From: an uncultured Actinoplanes sp.
Lineage (GTDB): Bacteria; Actinomycetota; Actinomycetes; Mycobacteriales; Micromonosporaceae
NCBI GenBank assembly: GCA_934667465.1
Contig: CAKUMG010000507.1
Coordinates: 1 to 5,274 of the forward strand
DNA: 5,274 nt
Reading direction: 5' to 3'
Positions 1 to 4,878 of this stretch are shown here, piece after piece. Numbering within the stretch: the first letter of the stretch is position 1; the number at the start of each line of letters is the position of its first letter. The translations under genes and the position numbers were made by a program. The notes beneath the pieces were generated by a model. The model was given only the letters and a program-made list of their open reading frames with translations, was not told the DNA's origin and searched no databases.

Positions 1-738
1 GACCAGGGCGGGCGGGGCGGCGGCCGACGGGTCGAGCGCGAGCCGGTGGTTCGCGACGGCCACGGACCAGACCACCGACGGGCGCTCGGCGGCCGGGTCG
101 CGGCCCCGGGCGGCGTGCGCACTCAGGAACGCGCCGACACCGTACGGGCCGAGCATGAACACCAGCCCGTCACGGAGGCCGACCGGCAGGCGTTGCGGCA
201 GGTCGGCGCGTCCGGCGATGCCGACCACGCCTGCCGGGCGGGCGGTCGGGCGCCCCACCCAGCGGCGGGCCAGCCGGGAGCCGGTCCCGTCCGCCGCGAC
301 GAGCAGGTCCGCCTCGGTTCCGTCGTCCAGCACCACCCGGCCGCCCGCCGCTTCCCAGCCGTCGACCGGTGAGCCCCACCGGATGTCGAGGCCGCGGGCG
401 AGGATCTGCCGCAACGGCCGCCGTCCGATCAGGAGCACCTCGCCCGCGTGGCTGACCGGCAGCCGCAGCCGGGTGCGGCCCCGGTGGTCCAGGACGGCGA
501 AGTGACGGAACGTGGCGTTGCCCGTACCGCAGTCGCGCAGCGCCCTGACCCTCGACGGCGGCAACACCTCCCGCAGCACCGCGAACGCCTCCGGCGTCAG
601 GTGCAGCCGGTAGCCCGCGGTGTCCTCCGGCCCCCGGTCGCGCTCGTGCACGACGCAGCCGATCCCGCTCCGGCGCAGCGCGTGCGCCAGGGTCAACCCG
701 CCGATCCCCGCCCCGGCGACCACTACACGCAGCACCAT
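1..738 (-). CDS. FAD-dependent monooxygenase, class A (PHBH-like), 5' part only
   Basis: This is the first 246 codons of a flavoprotein monooxygenase; the 3' end lies beyond the left edge. It begins with ATG at 738, and the frame directly upstream is closed by a stop, which fixes the start. Seen: a Rossmann FAD motif GAGIGG at residues 9-14; E32 in VVHERD at the end of the second strand, where the FAD ribose is bound; GRRPLRQIL at 105-113, the conserved Arg-containing helix of class A monooxygenases; and the DG motif AADGTGSRLAR at 148-158, which contacts FAD and NAD(P)H. The distal GD motif would lie outside the window. Such enzymes use NAD(P)H and O2 to hydroxylate aromatic or polyketide-like substrates, or to inactivate drugs; the substrate cannot be read here. 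No clear Shine-Dalgarno precedes the ATG. The gene is divergent from nsrR and shares a 75-nt control region with it. Confidence 0.9.
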   Translation of the reverse strand, partial: MVLRVVVAGAGIGGLTLAHALRRSGIGCVVHERDRGPEDTAGYRLHLTPEAFAVLREVLPPSRVRALRDCGTGNATFRHFAVLDHRGRTRLRLPVSHAGEVLLIGRRPLRQILARGLDIRWGSPVDGWEAAGGRVVLDDGTEADLLVAADGTGSRLARRWVGRPTARPAGVVGIAGRADLPQRLPVGLRDGLVFMLGPYGVGAFLSAHAARGRDPAAERPSVVWSVAVANHRLALDPSAAAPPALV

Positions 739-772
739 GCGCTCAGTGTGTCACCGACGTGACCCGCGCCAT

Positions 773-797
773 AAAGAGGAATCTCTGAGTCCTCTTT
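773..797. promoter_or_regulatory. Palindrome, probable NsrR operator
   Basis: The left arm AAAGAGGAATCT (773-784) and right arm TGAGTCCTCTTT (786-797) flank a central C at 785 and match as an inverted repeat at 10 of 12 positions, including eight consecutive outer pairs. Trimmed to 23 bp (774-796), it has the 11-1-11 geometry of the known NsrR consensus, AAGATGYATTT-N-AAATRCATCTT. The left half matches that consensus at 8 of 11 positions and the right half at 6 of 11. It sits just upstream of the nsrR -10 element, where bound repressor would block RNA polymerase. NsrR autoregulation is known in related bacteria. The assignment to NsrR here is inference from sequence similarity and from the adjacent gene. 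Confidence 0.7.
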
Positions 798-801
798 GGA
801 T

Positions 802-807
802 TACGGT
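802..807 (+). promoter_or_regulatory. Putative -10 element of nsrR-hmp, leaderless transcript
   Basis: TACGGT fits the actinobacterial TANNNT -10 pattern. Counting its last T as -7 puts +1 at 814, exactly the G of the proposed GTG start of nsrR, so the mRNA would be leaderless. No good TTGACA-like -35 box is present at the usual distance; that region is occupied by the palindrome at 773-797. No Shine-Dalgarno precedes the GTG, which agrees with leaderless translation. Confidence 0.45.
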
Positions 808-813
808 GCTGGT

Positions 814-1242
814 GTGCGCCTCAACCGCTCCACGGACATCGGCCTCCGCATCCTGATGCTGGCGGCCGCCCGCGACGACCGCTTCACCATCGACGAACTG
901 GCCGACGGGCTGGTCGTGCCGCGACATCACCTGGCGAAGGTGGTGCAGCGGCTGCAGCGGATGGGCCTGCTCGAGACCGTGCGCGGGCGGGGCGGCGGTG
1001 TGCGGCTCGCCGCGGCGGGGCGCGGGGCGTCGGTCGGCGGGATCGTGCGGGAGCTCGAGGGCGGCACGGAGGTCGTCGAGTGTGACGGCGTCTCACCCTG
1101 CCCGCTGCAGGCCGGTTGCCGGCTGCGCGGGGCCCTGCACCGCGCCCAGGAGGCGTTCTACCGCTCGCTCGACCCGATCACCGTCGAGGATCTCACCGCC
1201 CCGCCCACCCGAGAGGTGCTGCTGAGCATCGGCCGCCCCTGA
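814..1242 (+). CDS. nsrR: NsrR, Rrf2-family nitric-oxide-sensing repressor
   Basis: This 142-aa protein of the Rrf2 family has an N-terminal winged helix-turn-helix (about residues 1-68, recognition region around 36-50) followed by a dimerisation helix and a cysteine loop. Cys90, Cys96 and Cys102 lie in ECDGVSPCPLQAGCRLR, the cluster-binding pattern of NsrR. Asp8 in STDIGLR corresponds to the unusual Asp ligand of the [4Fe-4S] cluster in Streptomyces coelicolor NsrR. NO nitrosylates the cluster and abolishes DNA binding. An upstream TTG at 796 would give six extra residues, but GTG 814 gives the family-typical MRLNRSTD beginning, places Asp at position 8 and lies seven bases after a -10 hexamer. 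It is the first gene of an operon with hmp, 24 nt downstream, and is probably autoregulated through the palindrome at 773-797. IscR and RirA are relatives; the Asp8 and Cys spacing plus the hmp neighbour favour NsrR. Confidence 0.92.
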   Translation: MRLNRSTDIGLRILMLAAARDDRFTIDELADGLVVPRHHLAKVVQRLQRMGLLETVRGRGGGVRLAAAGRGASVGGIVRELEGGTEVVECDGVSPCPLQAGCRLRGALHRAQEAFYRSLDPITVEDLTAPPTREVLLSIGRP

Positions 1243-1253
1243 AGCCCGACACC

Positions 1254-1263
1254 GGAAAGAGGA
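1254..1263 (+). promoter_or_regulatory. Ribosome binding site of hmp
   Basis: GGAAAGAGGA ends three bases before the ATG at 1267. It is a purine-rich, imperfect Shine-Dalgarno and supports the choice of ATG 1267. It overlaps the left arm of a possible second NsrR box. Confidence 0.55.
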
Positions 1264-1280
1264 AAAATGCTGTCCACTTC
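1256..1280. promoter_or_regulatory. Second NsrR-like half-conserved box over the hmp start
   Basis: The 9-mer AAAGAGGAA of the upstream operator (773-781) recurs exactly at 1256-1264. When the two 25-bp stretches are aligned, 16 of 25 bases agree, including TCC-CTT on the right side (GTCCACTT at 1272-1279 against GTCCTCTT). Its own arms match at 7 of 12 positions. The purine-rich left arm is also the likely ribosome binding site of hmp, so selection for translation may explain that half. The matches in the right arm fall within coding sequence and are less easily explained that way. Functional status is uncertain. Confidence 0.3.
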
Positions 1281-2469
1281 CAGCGCCCCGATCGTCGCCG
1301 CCACCCTGCCGGTCGTCGGGGAGCACCTCGAGGAGATCTCCGGCGTCTTCTACGACACGATGCTCGGGGAGAACCCGGACCTGCTCAATCTGTTCAGCCG
1401 CAGCGGCCAGGCCACCGGCGAGCAGCGGCAGGCCCTCGCCGGCGCCGTCGCCGCGTTCGCCGCCCACCTGATCGGCCAGGGCCCCGGCGCCGCGGTGTTC
1501 GACCACATCGTGGAGCGGATCGCCCAGCGGCACTGCGCCCTCGGCATCCGCCCCGAGCAGTACACGGTGGTCGGCCGCTACCTGCTCGGCGCGGTCCGTG
1601 CGGTGCTCGGCGGCGCGGTGACGCCGGCGGTCGCGGCCGCGTGGGACGAGGTCTACTGGCTGTTCGCGGCGCGGCTGATCGGCCGGGAGGCCCGCCTCTA
1701 CGCCGAGGCCGGGGTCTCCGGCGCCGACCCGTGGCGGGACTACATGGTCGCCACCCGGATCGCCGAGGCGCACGACACGGTGTCGTTCGTGCTGGTGCCG
1801 GCCGACGGCGGCGCCGCGCCGGACTTCCTGCCGGGCCAGTACGTGACCGTCGCCGCGGACCTGCCCGGCGGTGCCCGCCAGCTCCGCCAGTACTCGTTGT
1901 CCCAGGCGGCGACCGGCGGCACCCTGCGCATCACGGTGCGCCGGGTCCGCGGCCGCGGCGACGCCCCGGACGGCGTGGTCTCCGGCTTCCTGCACGACCG
2001 GGTGCACGCCGGCGATCGGCTGCGCCTCAGCCACCCGTACGGCGATCTGACCCTCACGCCCGGCACCGCGCCCCTGCTGCTCGTCAGTGCCGGCGTCGGC
2101 ATCACGCCGATGGCCGCGATCCTCGAGCACGTCGCCCGCACGCAGCCCACCCGCCCGGTCACCGCCGCCCACGCCGACCGGCACCCCGACCGCCACCCGC
2201 TGCGCGCCGACATGGCCGCCCACGGCGCCCGGCTCACGTCGTTCGAGCACCTGACCTGGTACGAGCAGGGCGCCGCGAACACCGGCCCGCTCGACGTCGA
2301 CGCGCTGCCCCTGCACCCGGACACCGAGGTCTACCTCTGCGGCCCGGTCCCGTTCATGCAGCTGGTCCGCGCCGGCCTGCACCGCCGCGGCCTGCCCGAC
2401 GACCGCATCCGCTACGAGGTGTTCGGCTCCGAGCAGTGGCGCCCCGCCCCGGTCGCCGCCGCGGCCTGA
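1267..2469 (+). CDS. hmp: Flavohemoglobin, nitric oxide dioxygenase
   Basis: This 400-aa protein is full length for the family. It oxidises NO with O2 and NAD(P)H to nitrate in the cytoplasm. The globin domain (about 1-140) shows Tyr29 (B10), Phe43 (CD1), Gln53 (E7) and the proximal haem ligand His89 in QRHCALGIRPEQY, with Tyr99 and Glu141 (GREARLY) at the places of the residues that tune the proximal side. The reductase part has an FAD-binding barrel (about 155-265) with RQYSLS at 207-212, and an NAD(P) domain with SAGVGITPM at 274-282, CGPVPFMQ at 358-365 and the C-terminal YEVFGSE at 383-389, whose Phe stacks near the flavin. All key residues are present, so it should be active. It lies 24 nt after nsrR in the same direction and is almost certainly co-transcribed and NO-induced. 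It converges on the SDR gene. Confidence 0.96.
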   Translation: MLSTSSAPIVAATLPVVGEHLEEISGVFYDTMLGENPDLLNLFSRSGQATGEQRQALAGAVAAFAAHLIGQGPGAAVFDHIVERIAQRHCALGIRPEQYTVVGRYLLGAVRAVLGGAVTPAVAAAWDEVYWLFAARLIGREARLYAEAGVSGADPWRDYMVATRIAEAHDTVSFVLVPADGGAAPDFLPGQYVTVAADLPGGARQLRQYSLSQAATGGTLRITVRRVRGRGDAPDGVVSGFLHDRVHAGDRLRLSHPYGDLTLTPGTAPLLLVSAGVGITPMAAILEHVARTQPTRPVTAAHADRHPDRHPLRADMAAHGARLTSFEHLTWYEQGAANTGPLDVDALPLHPDTEVYLCGPVPFMQLVRAGLHRRGLPDDRIRYEVFGSEQWRPAPVAAAA

Positions 2470-2574
2470 GAGATCAAGACCCCTCCTCCCGTACGCCCGG
2501 CGCGCCGCGCCCGGTCAGGCGAGCGCCCGGCATGCCGCGCCCGGTCAGGCGAGCGCCCGGCATGCCGCGCCCGG
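2470..2574. other. Convergent intergenic region with hairpins, possible bidirectional terminator
   Basis: This spacer of 105 nt separates the convergent hmp and SDR genes. It starts with a pyrimidine-rich stretch (CCCCTCCTCCC near 2480-2490) and then holds tandem 30-bp repeats. Each of the two identical repeats contains an inverted element, for example GCG (2523-2525), a CC bulge, CGG, a CATG loop, CCG, CGC (2538-2540). These GC-rich stems could stop transcription from both sides, but there is no U-tract, so terminator function is only inferred from position. Confidence 0.35.
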
Positions 2575-2584
2575 TCAGGCGAGC
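2495..2584. repeat. Three 30-bp direct tandem repeats
   Basis: Units lie at 2495-2524, 2525-2554 and 2555-2584. The second and third are identical; the first differs at two bases (2502-2503, GC in place of AT). Each unit runs GCCCGGCATGCC, then GCGCCCGGTCAGGC, then GAGC on the plus strand. The third unit contains the last codons and the stop codon of the minus-strand SDR gene, so the array looks like a repeated duplication of that gene's 3' end. The unit length is a multiple of three, so a TGA recurs in the SDR frame every ten codons. Confidence 0.95.
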
Positions 2585-3285
2585 ACGCTGCCGCCGTCCA
2601 CGACGGCGACGGTGCCGGTGACGTAGTCCTGCTGCATGAGGGCGAGGTACGCCCGGGCGACGTCCATCGGCTCCGCCACCCGGCCCAGGAGCGTTCCGGC
2701 GGCGAGCTGGTCGAAAAGGGCGTCCGGCGCGCCCGCCCACAACGGCGTGCGGACCGGGCCGGGGGCCACGGCGTTGACCCGGATCGGGGCGAGCTCGACC
2801 GCCAGGGACCGGGCCGCCGTGATGACCGCCCCGCTGACCGTGGACCCGAGCAACCGCCCGGCGCCGCCGTGGAACGCCGCGGCACCGCTGGTGAGCGTGA
2901 TCGAGCCGGCCGGGGCCAGGGTCGGCAGGGCGAGGCGTACGGCGTCCAGGGCGCGGAAGAGGCGTACGTCGAAGAACGCGGCCGCCGCGTCCGGGTCGTA
3001 GGCGGTGACCGGGCCGCGCGCGAGGGCGTCGCCGGCCGTGTAGACGAGGTGGTCGAAGGCGCCGGTCGCCGCGAAGAACGCCGCCACGGACCCGGGGTCG
3101 GTGACGTCGGCGGGCCGGCCGGTGACGGTTGCCGGGAGCTCGGCCAGGGCGCGCTCGACGGATCGTTGCGAGCGGGAGCCGATCACGACCTGCGCGCCGG
3201 CGTCCGCCGCGGCCGATGCCACTGCCAGGCCGATGCCGCTGGTGCCACCGAGCACGACGACCCGGGTCGAGGGGGAGAAAGTCAT
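2575..3285 (-). CDS. Atypical short-chain dehydrogenase/reductase family protein
   Basis: This 236-aa Rossmann-fold protein has the length of a classical SDR. Seen: the nucleotide-binding motif GGTSGIG at 13-19, Arg38 in GSRS after the second strand (suggesting NADP(H)), Asp60 in ADVTD, YTAG at 82-85 in place of NNAG, Ser133 in LTSG, and the APGPVRT turn at 174-180. The catalytic YxxxK is missing: by alignment with the helix leading into AARSLAVEL, Gly147 occupies the Tyr position and Ser151 the Lys position. A described SDR subgroup (Lin1944-like) likewise lacks these residues and has no known function, so catalysis by the usual mechanism is doubtful. ATG 3285 is chosen because the glycine-rich motif then starts at a normal distance; GTG 3291 and TTG 3321 are alternatives. 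No strong Shine-Dalgarno is visible. The gene follows the LysR gene by 42 nt on the same strand and is probably co-transcribed with it. Confidence 0.88.
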   Translation of the reverse strand: MTFSPSTRVVVLGGTSGIGLAVASAAADAGAQVVIGSRSQRSVERALAELPATVTGRPADVTDPGSVAAFFAATGAFDHLVYTAGDALARGPVTAYDPDAAAAFFDVRLFRALDAVRLALPTLAPAGSITLTSGAAAFHGGAGRLLGSTVSGAVITAARSLAVELAPIRVNAVAPGPVRTPLWAGAPDALFDQLAAGTLLGRVAEPMDVARAYLALMQQDYVTGTVAVVDGGSVLA

Positions 3286-3327
3286 ACGCACAGCCTGCGG
3301 CGCGGGCGGGGCGGCGTCCAAGACCGA

Positions 3328-4131
3328 TCAGGTGTCAGGTGATGCCGGGCGGGCATGACCGGCGGCGCCGGCGAGCAGTTCGCGCAGCACCGGGGATCGG
3401 CGCCGCGCCTCGACCGCGAGGCTCGCCTGGATCGTGGGCAGGTCTGTCACCCGTACATAGGTGACATTGGGGTGCCGGTAGTAGCGCGCTGCCGCCTCCG
3501 GCACGATGACGATGCCGTGGCCGGCCGCCACCTGCTCGAAGCGCTCCTCGACCGCGGCGAGGTCCGCGGGCAGCCGCACCTCGCCCGCCAGGTCCGCCAG
3601 GGCGATCCCGTCCCCGCCCGCGAGGGGGTGCCCGGCCGGCAGCACGGCCACCGGCGCCTCGGTCCACAGGTCCACGACCGTGAGCCCCTCGGCGTCGAAC
3701 GGCCGGTACGCGATGCAGGCGTCGAACCGCCCGTCGCGCAGCCCCGCGATCTGGTCGGTCCACGAGGTGCGCACCATGTCGACCGTGATGCCGGGAAAGT
3801 GCTCCTCCAGGTGCCGGACGGCCGGGGTCAGCACCTGCCCGGGCATGAAGCCGATCGTGAAGCGGGCGCCCACCCGCACGCGCCGCTGCAACGCCTCCGC
3901 CGCGCGCAGCAGCTCCGGGGCCTCCCGCTGCAGCAGCTCCCCGGCGGCCGTCAGCCGCGTCCCGGACCGCGAGCGGTCGAACAGTCGCACCCCGAGCTCG
4001 CGTTCGAGCGCCGTGATCGACCGGCTCAGCGCGGGCTGGGCGATGCGCAGCGACTCGGCGGCCCGCCCGTAGTTCAGCGTGCCGGCCAGCGTCACGAAGT
4101 ACCGCAGCCGACGGAGATCCAGATCAGTCAT
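3328..4131 (-). CDS. LysR-type transcriptional regulator
   Basis: This 267-aa regulator has a winged helix-turn-helix at the N-terminus: LRRLRYFVTLAGTLNYGRAA followed by ESLRIAQPALSRSITALE (about residues 7-43), then ELGVRLFDRSRSGTRLT, which is diagnostic for LysR proteins. An effector-binding domain follows from about residue 90 (FTIGF at 91-95, HFPGITVDMV at 111-120, GRFDACIAYRP at 134-144, VAAGHGIVIVPE at 201-212). At 267 aa it is some 25-35 residues shorter than usual, and the gap seems to fall around 183-200, where the second effector subdomain is compressed. ATG 4131 is preferred; GTG 4137 in the same frame would add two residues. It is the first gene of a minus-strand pair with the SDR, which is its most likely target, and it is divergent from the kinase gene. 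The inducer cannot be deduced. Confidence 0.93.
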   Translation of the reverse strand: MTDLDLRRLRYFVTLAGTLNYGRAAESLRIAQPALSRSITALERELGVRLFDRSRSGTRLTAAGELLQREAPELLRAAEALQRRVRVGARFTIGFMPGQVLTPAVRHLEEHFPGITVDMVRTSWTDQIAGLRDGRFDACIAYRPFDAEGLTVVDLWTEAPVAVLPAGHPLAGGDGIALADLAGEVRLPADLAAVEERFEQVAAGHGIVIVPEAAARYYRHPNVTYVRVTDLPTIQASLAVEARRRSPVLRELLAGAAGHARPASPDT

Positions 4132-4140
4132 GGCCACGTC

Positions 4141-4146
4141 AGACTA
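4141..4146 (-). promoter_or_regulatory. Putative -10 element of the LysR gene
   Basis: Read on the minus strand, TAGTCT fits TANNNT. It lies 9 bases before ATG 4131 and 3 bases before GTG 4137. A start of transcription near 4134 would leave almost no leader before ATG 4131, which favours that start codon and a near-leaderless transcript. No Shine-Dalgarno is visible. Confidence 0.35.
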
Positions 4147-4166
4147 TCCGGGACACCGGCGCGCTC

Positions 4167-4172
4167 TACGGT
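4167..4172 (+). promoter_or_regulatory. Putative -10 element of the kinase gene, leaderless transcript
   Basis: TACGGT, the same hexamer as in front of nsrR, lies five bases before ATG 4178. Transcription would start at or next to the A of the ATG. No Shine-Dalgarno is present in this spacing, and no convincing -35 is seen. It faces the LysR promoter within a 46-nt intergenic region. Confidence 0.4.
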
Positions 4173-4177
4173 GGTGC

Positions 4178-4771
4178 ATGGCATCCGCACATCCGCCCGC
4201 GCTCGTGGTCATCCGGGGCAATTCCGGCAGTGGCAAGTCGACAGTGGCGCGCGAGGTGCGCGCCCGGTACGGCCAGGGCTGTGCCCTGATCGAGCAGGAC
4301 TACCTGCGCCGGATCGTGCTGCGGGAGCACGACAGCGGGAGCATGGACCCGGTCGCCCCGGCGTTCATCGCCGCCACCGCCCGGACCGCCCTGGATCACG
4401 GCTACCACGTGGTGCTCGAGGGCATCCTGCACGCGGACCGCTACGGCACCGCGCTGCGCGGCCTGATCGGCGGGCACCCGGGCGGCACCACGGTCTTCTA
4501 CCTCGACGTGTCCTTTGAGGAGACCGTGCGCCGGCACACCACCCGAGCCGCGGGGGCCGGCTTCACCGCCGAGGACATGCGCGCCTGGTACGCCCCGCGC
4601 GACCTGCTGGGCACCCCGGGCGAGCACGTCATCGGCGAGACCAGCGCCCTCCCGGACACCGTCACCACGATCCTGTCGCTCAGCGGTCTCGCTGCCGAGC
4701 CTCCTCACACGCCGTGCCCGGGCTCCTGCCCCCGATGCGCGGAGAAGACGAGGGACCCGGATCGAATGTGA
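4178..4771 (+). CDS. P-loop kinase-like protein (AAA_33 / small-molecule kinase type)
   Basis: This 197-aa protein has a Walker A motif GNSGSGKST at residues 14-22 after a short beta strand (ALVVIR). The sequence LIEQDYLRRIVLREHD (37-52) follows, where Asp41 is in the position of the catalytic or substrate-binding acid of nucleotide and chloramphenicol-phosphotransferase-like kinases. A core strand YHVVLEGIL and a lid region FEETVRRHTTR with Arg residues follow. Related actinobacterial proteins are usually annotated only as kinase or ATP-binding protein; the substrate is unknown. ATG 4178 is chosen because upstream codons in this frame overlap the divergent LysR gene and because the Walker A then lies near the N-terminus, as is normal. 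The last 25 residues contain C180-x3-C184-x2-C187 and use less biased codons than the body, which looks like an added tail. Zeta-toxin-like or adenylylsulfate-kinase-like roles are possible but not supported by specific motifs. Confidence 0.88.
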   Translation: MASAHPPALVVIRGNSGSGKSTVAREVRARYGQGCALIEQDYLRRIVLREHDSGSMDPVAPAFIAATARTALDHGYHVVLEGILHADRYGTALRGLIGGHPGGTTVFYLDVSFEETVRRHTTRAAGAGFTAEDMRAWYAPRDLLGTPGEHVIGETSALPDTVTTILSLSGLAAEPPHTPCPGSCPRCAEKTRDPDRM

Positions 4772-4878
4772 CACGTTCCGACCAGGGGTTTCGTGAGTAC
4801 TCTTACGCGCTTCCGAGGACTCCCGCCGGCGCCGGAGATGTTGTGCTGGATGCAGGGCGGAAGACGAGGAGCGCGGAC
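4772..4878 (+). other. Leader region between the kinase and NDH-2 genes, with a possible 29-codon ORF
   Basis: This 107-nt gap probably carries the NDH-2 promoter; TACTCT at 4798-4803 fits TANNNT, and a poor -35 candidate TTCCGA lies at 4776-4781. It also contains perfect palindromes GAGTACTC (4795-4802) and CCGGCGCCGG (4826-4835). A small reading frame starts with GTG 4793, preceded by AGGGG at 4783-4787, runs 29 codons and ends with TGA 4880-4882, overlapping the NDH-2 ATG as ATGA. It could be a short leader ORF coupled to NDH-2, or chance; the two readings (promoter versus ORF start) compete for the same bases. Confidence 0.25.
4866..4871 (+). promoter_or_regulatory. Ribosome binding site of the NDH-2 gene
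   Basis: GAGGAG lies seven bases before ATG 4879, a good Shine-Dalgarno at good spacing. It fixes the NDH-2 start and contrasts with the leaderless-looking genes in this window. Confidence 0.7.

Noticed and set aside
796..813. TTG 796 as nsrR start
   Set aside because: It overlaps the palindrome, has no ribosome binding site, and adds six residues not seen in the family; GTG 814 fits the -10 element and puts Asp at position 8.
2495..2584. CRISPR array
   Set aside because: The 30-bp units follow one another directly with no variable spacers, and one unit is part of a coding sequence.
1093..2621. Long open frames on both strands across nsrR and hmp (about 500 codons plus strand, about 430 codons minus strand)
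   Set aside because: They lie out of frame over the well-conserved hmp gene, are rich in Arg, Pro, Gly and Ala without family motifs, and are explained by high GC content, which removes stop codons.
4148..4159. CCGG-GACA-CCGG as a LysR operator
   Set aside because: The arms are short and self-palindromic, which is common in GC-rich DNA, and no T-N11-A core fits it.
3355..4518. Plus-strand open frame of 387 codons antisense to the LysR gene
   Set aside because: It is the shadow of the LysR coding sequence and runs into the kinase gene in the wrong frame; no recognisable domain.
4767..4782. Rex (NADH/NAD redox sensor) operator upstream of ndh
   Set aside because: The half-site TGTGA is present at 4767-4771, and ndh is a known Rex target in Streptomyces, but the expected second half TCACA is absent at the right spacing, and the bases coincide with the kinase stop codon.
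4744..4869. Direct repeat GAAGACGAGG at 4744-4753 and 4860-4869
   Set aside because: A ten-base match with no extension, one copy in coding sequence and one at a ribosome binding site; chance or purine bias is sufficient.
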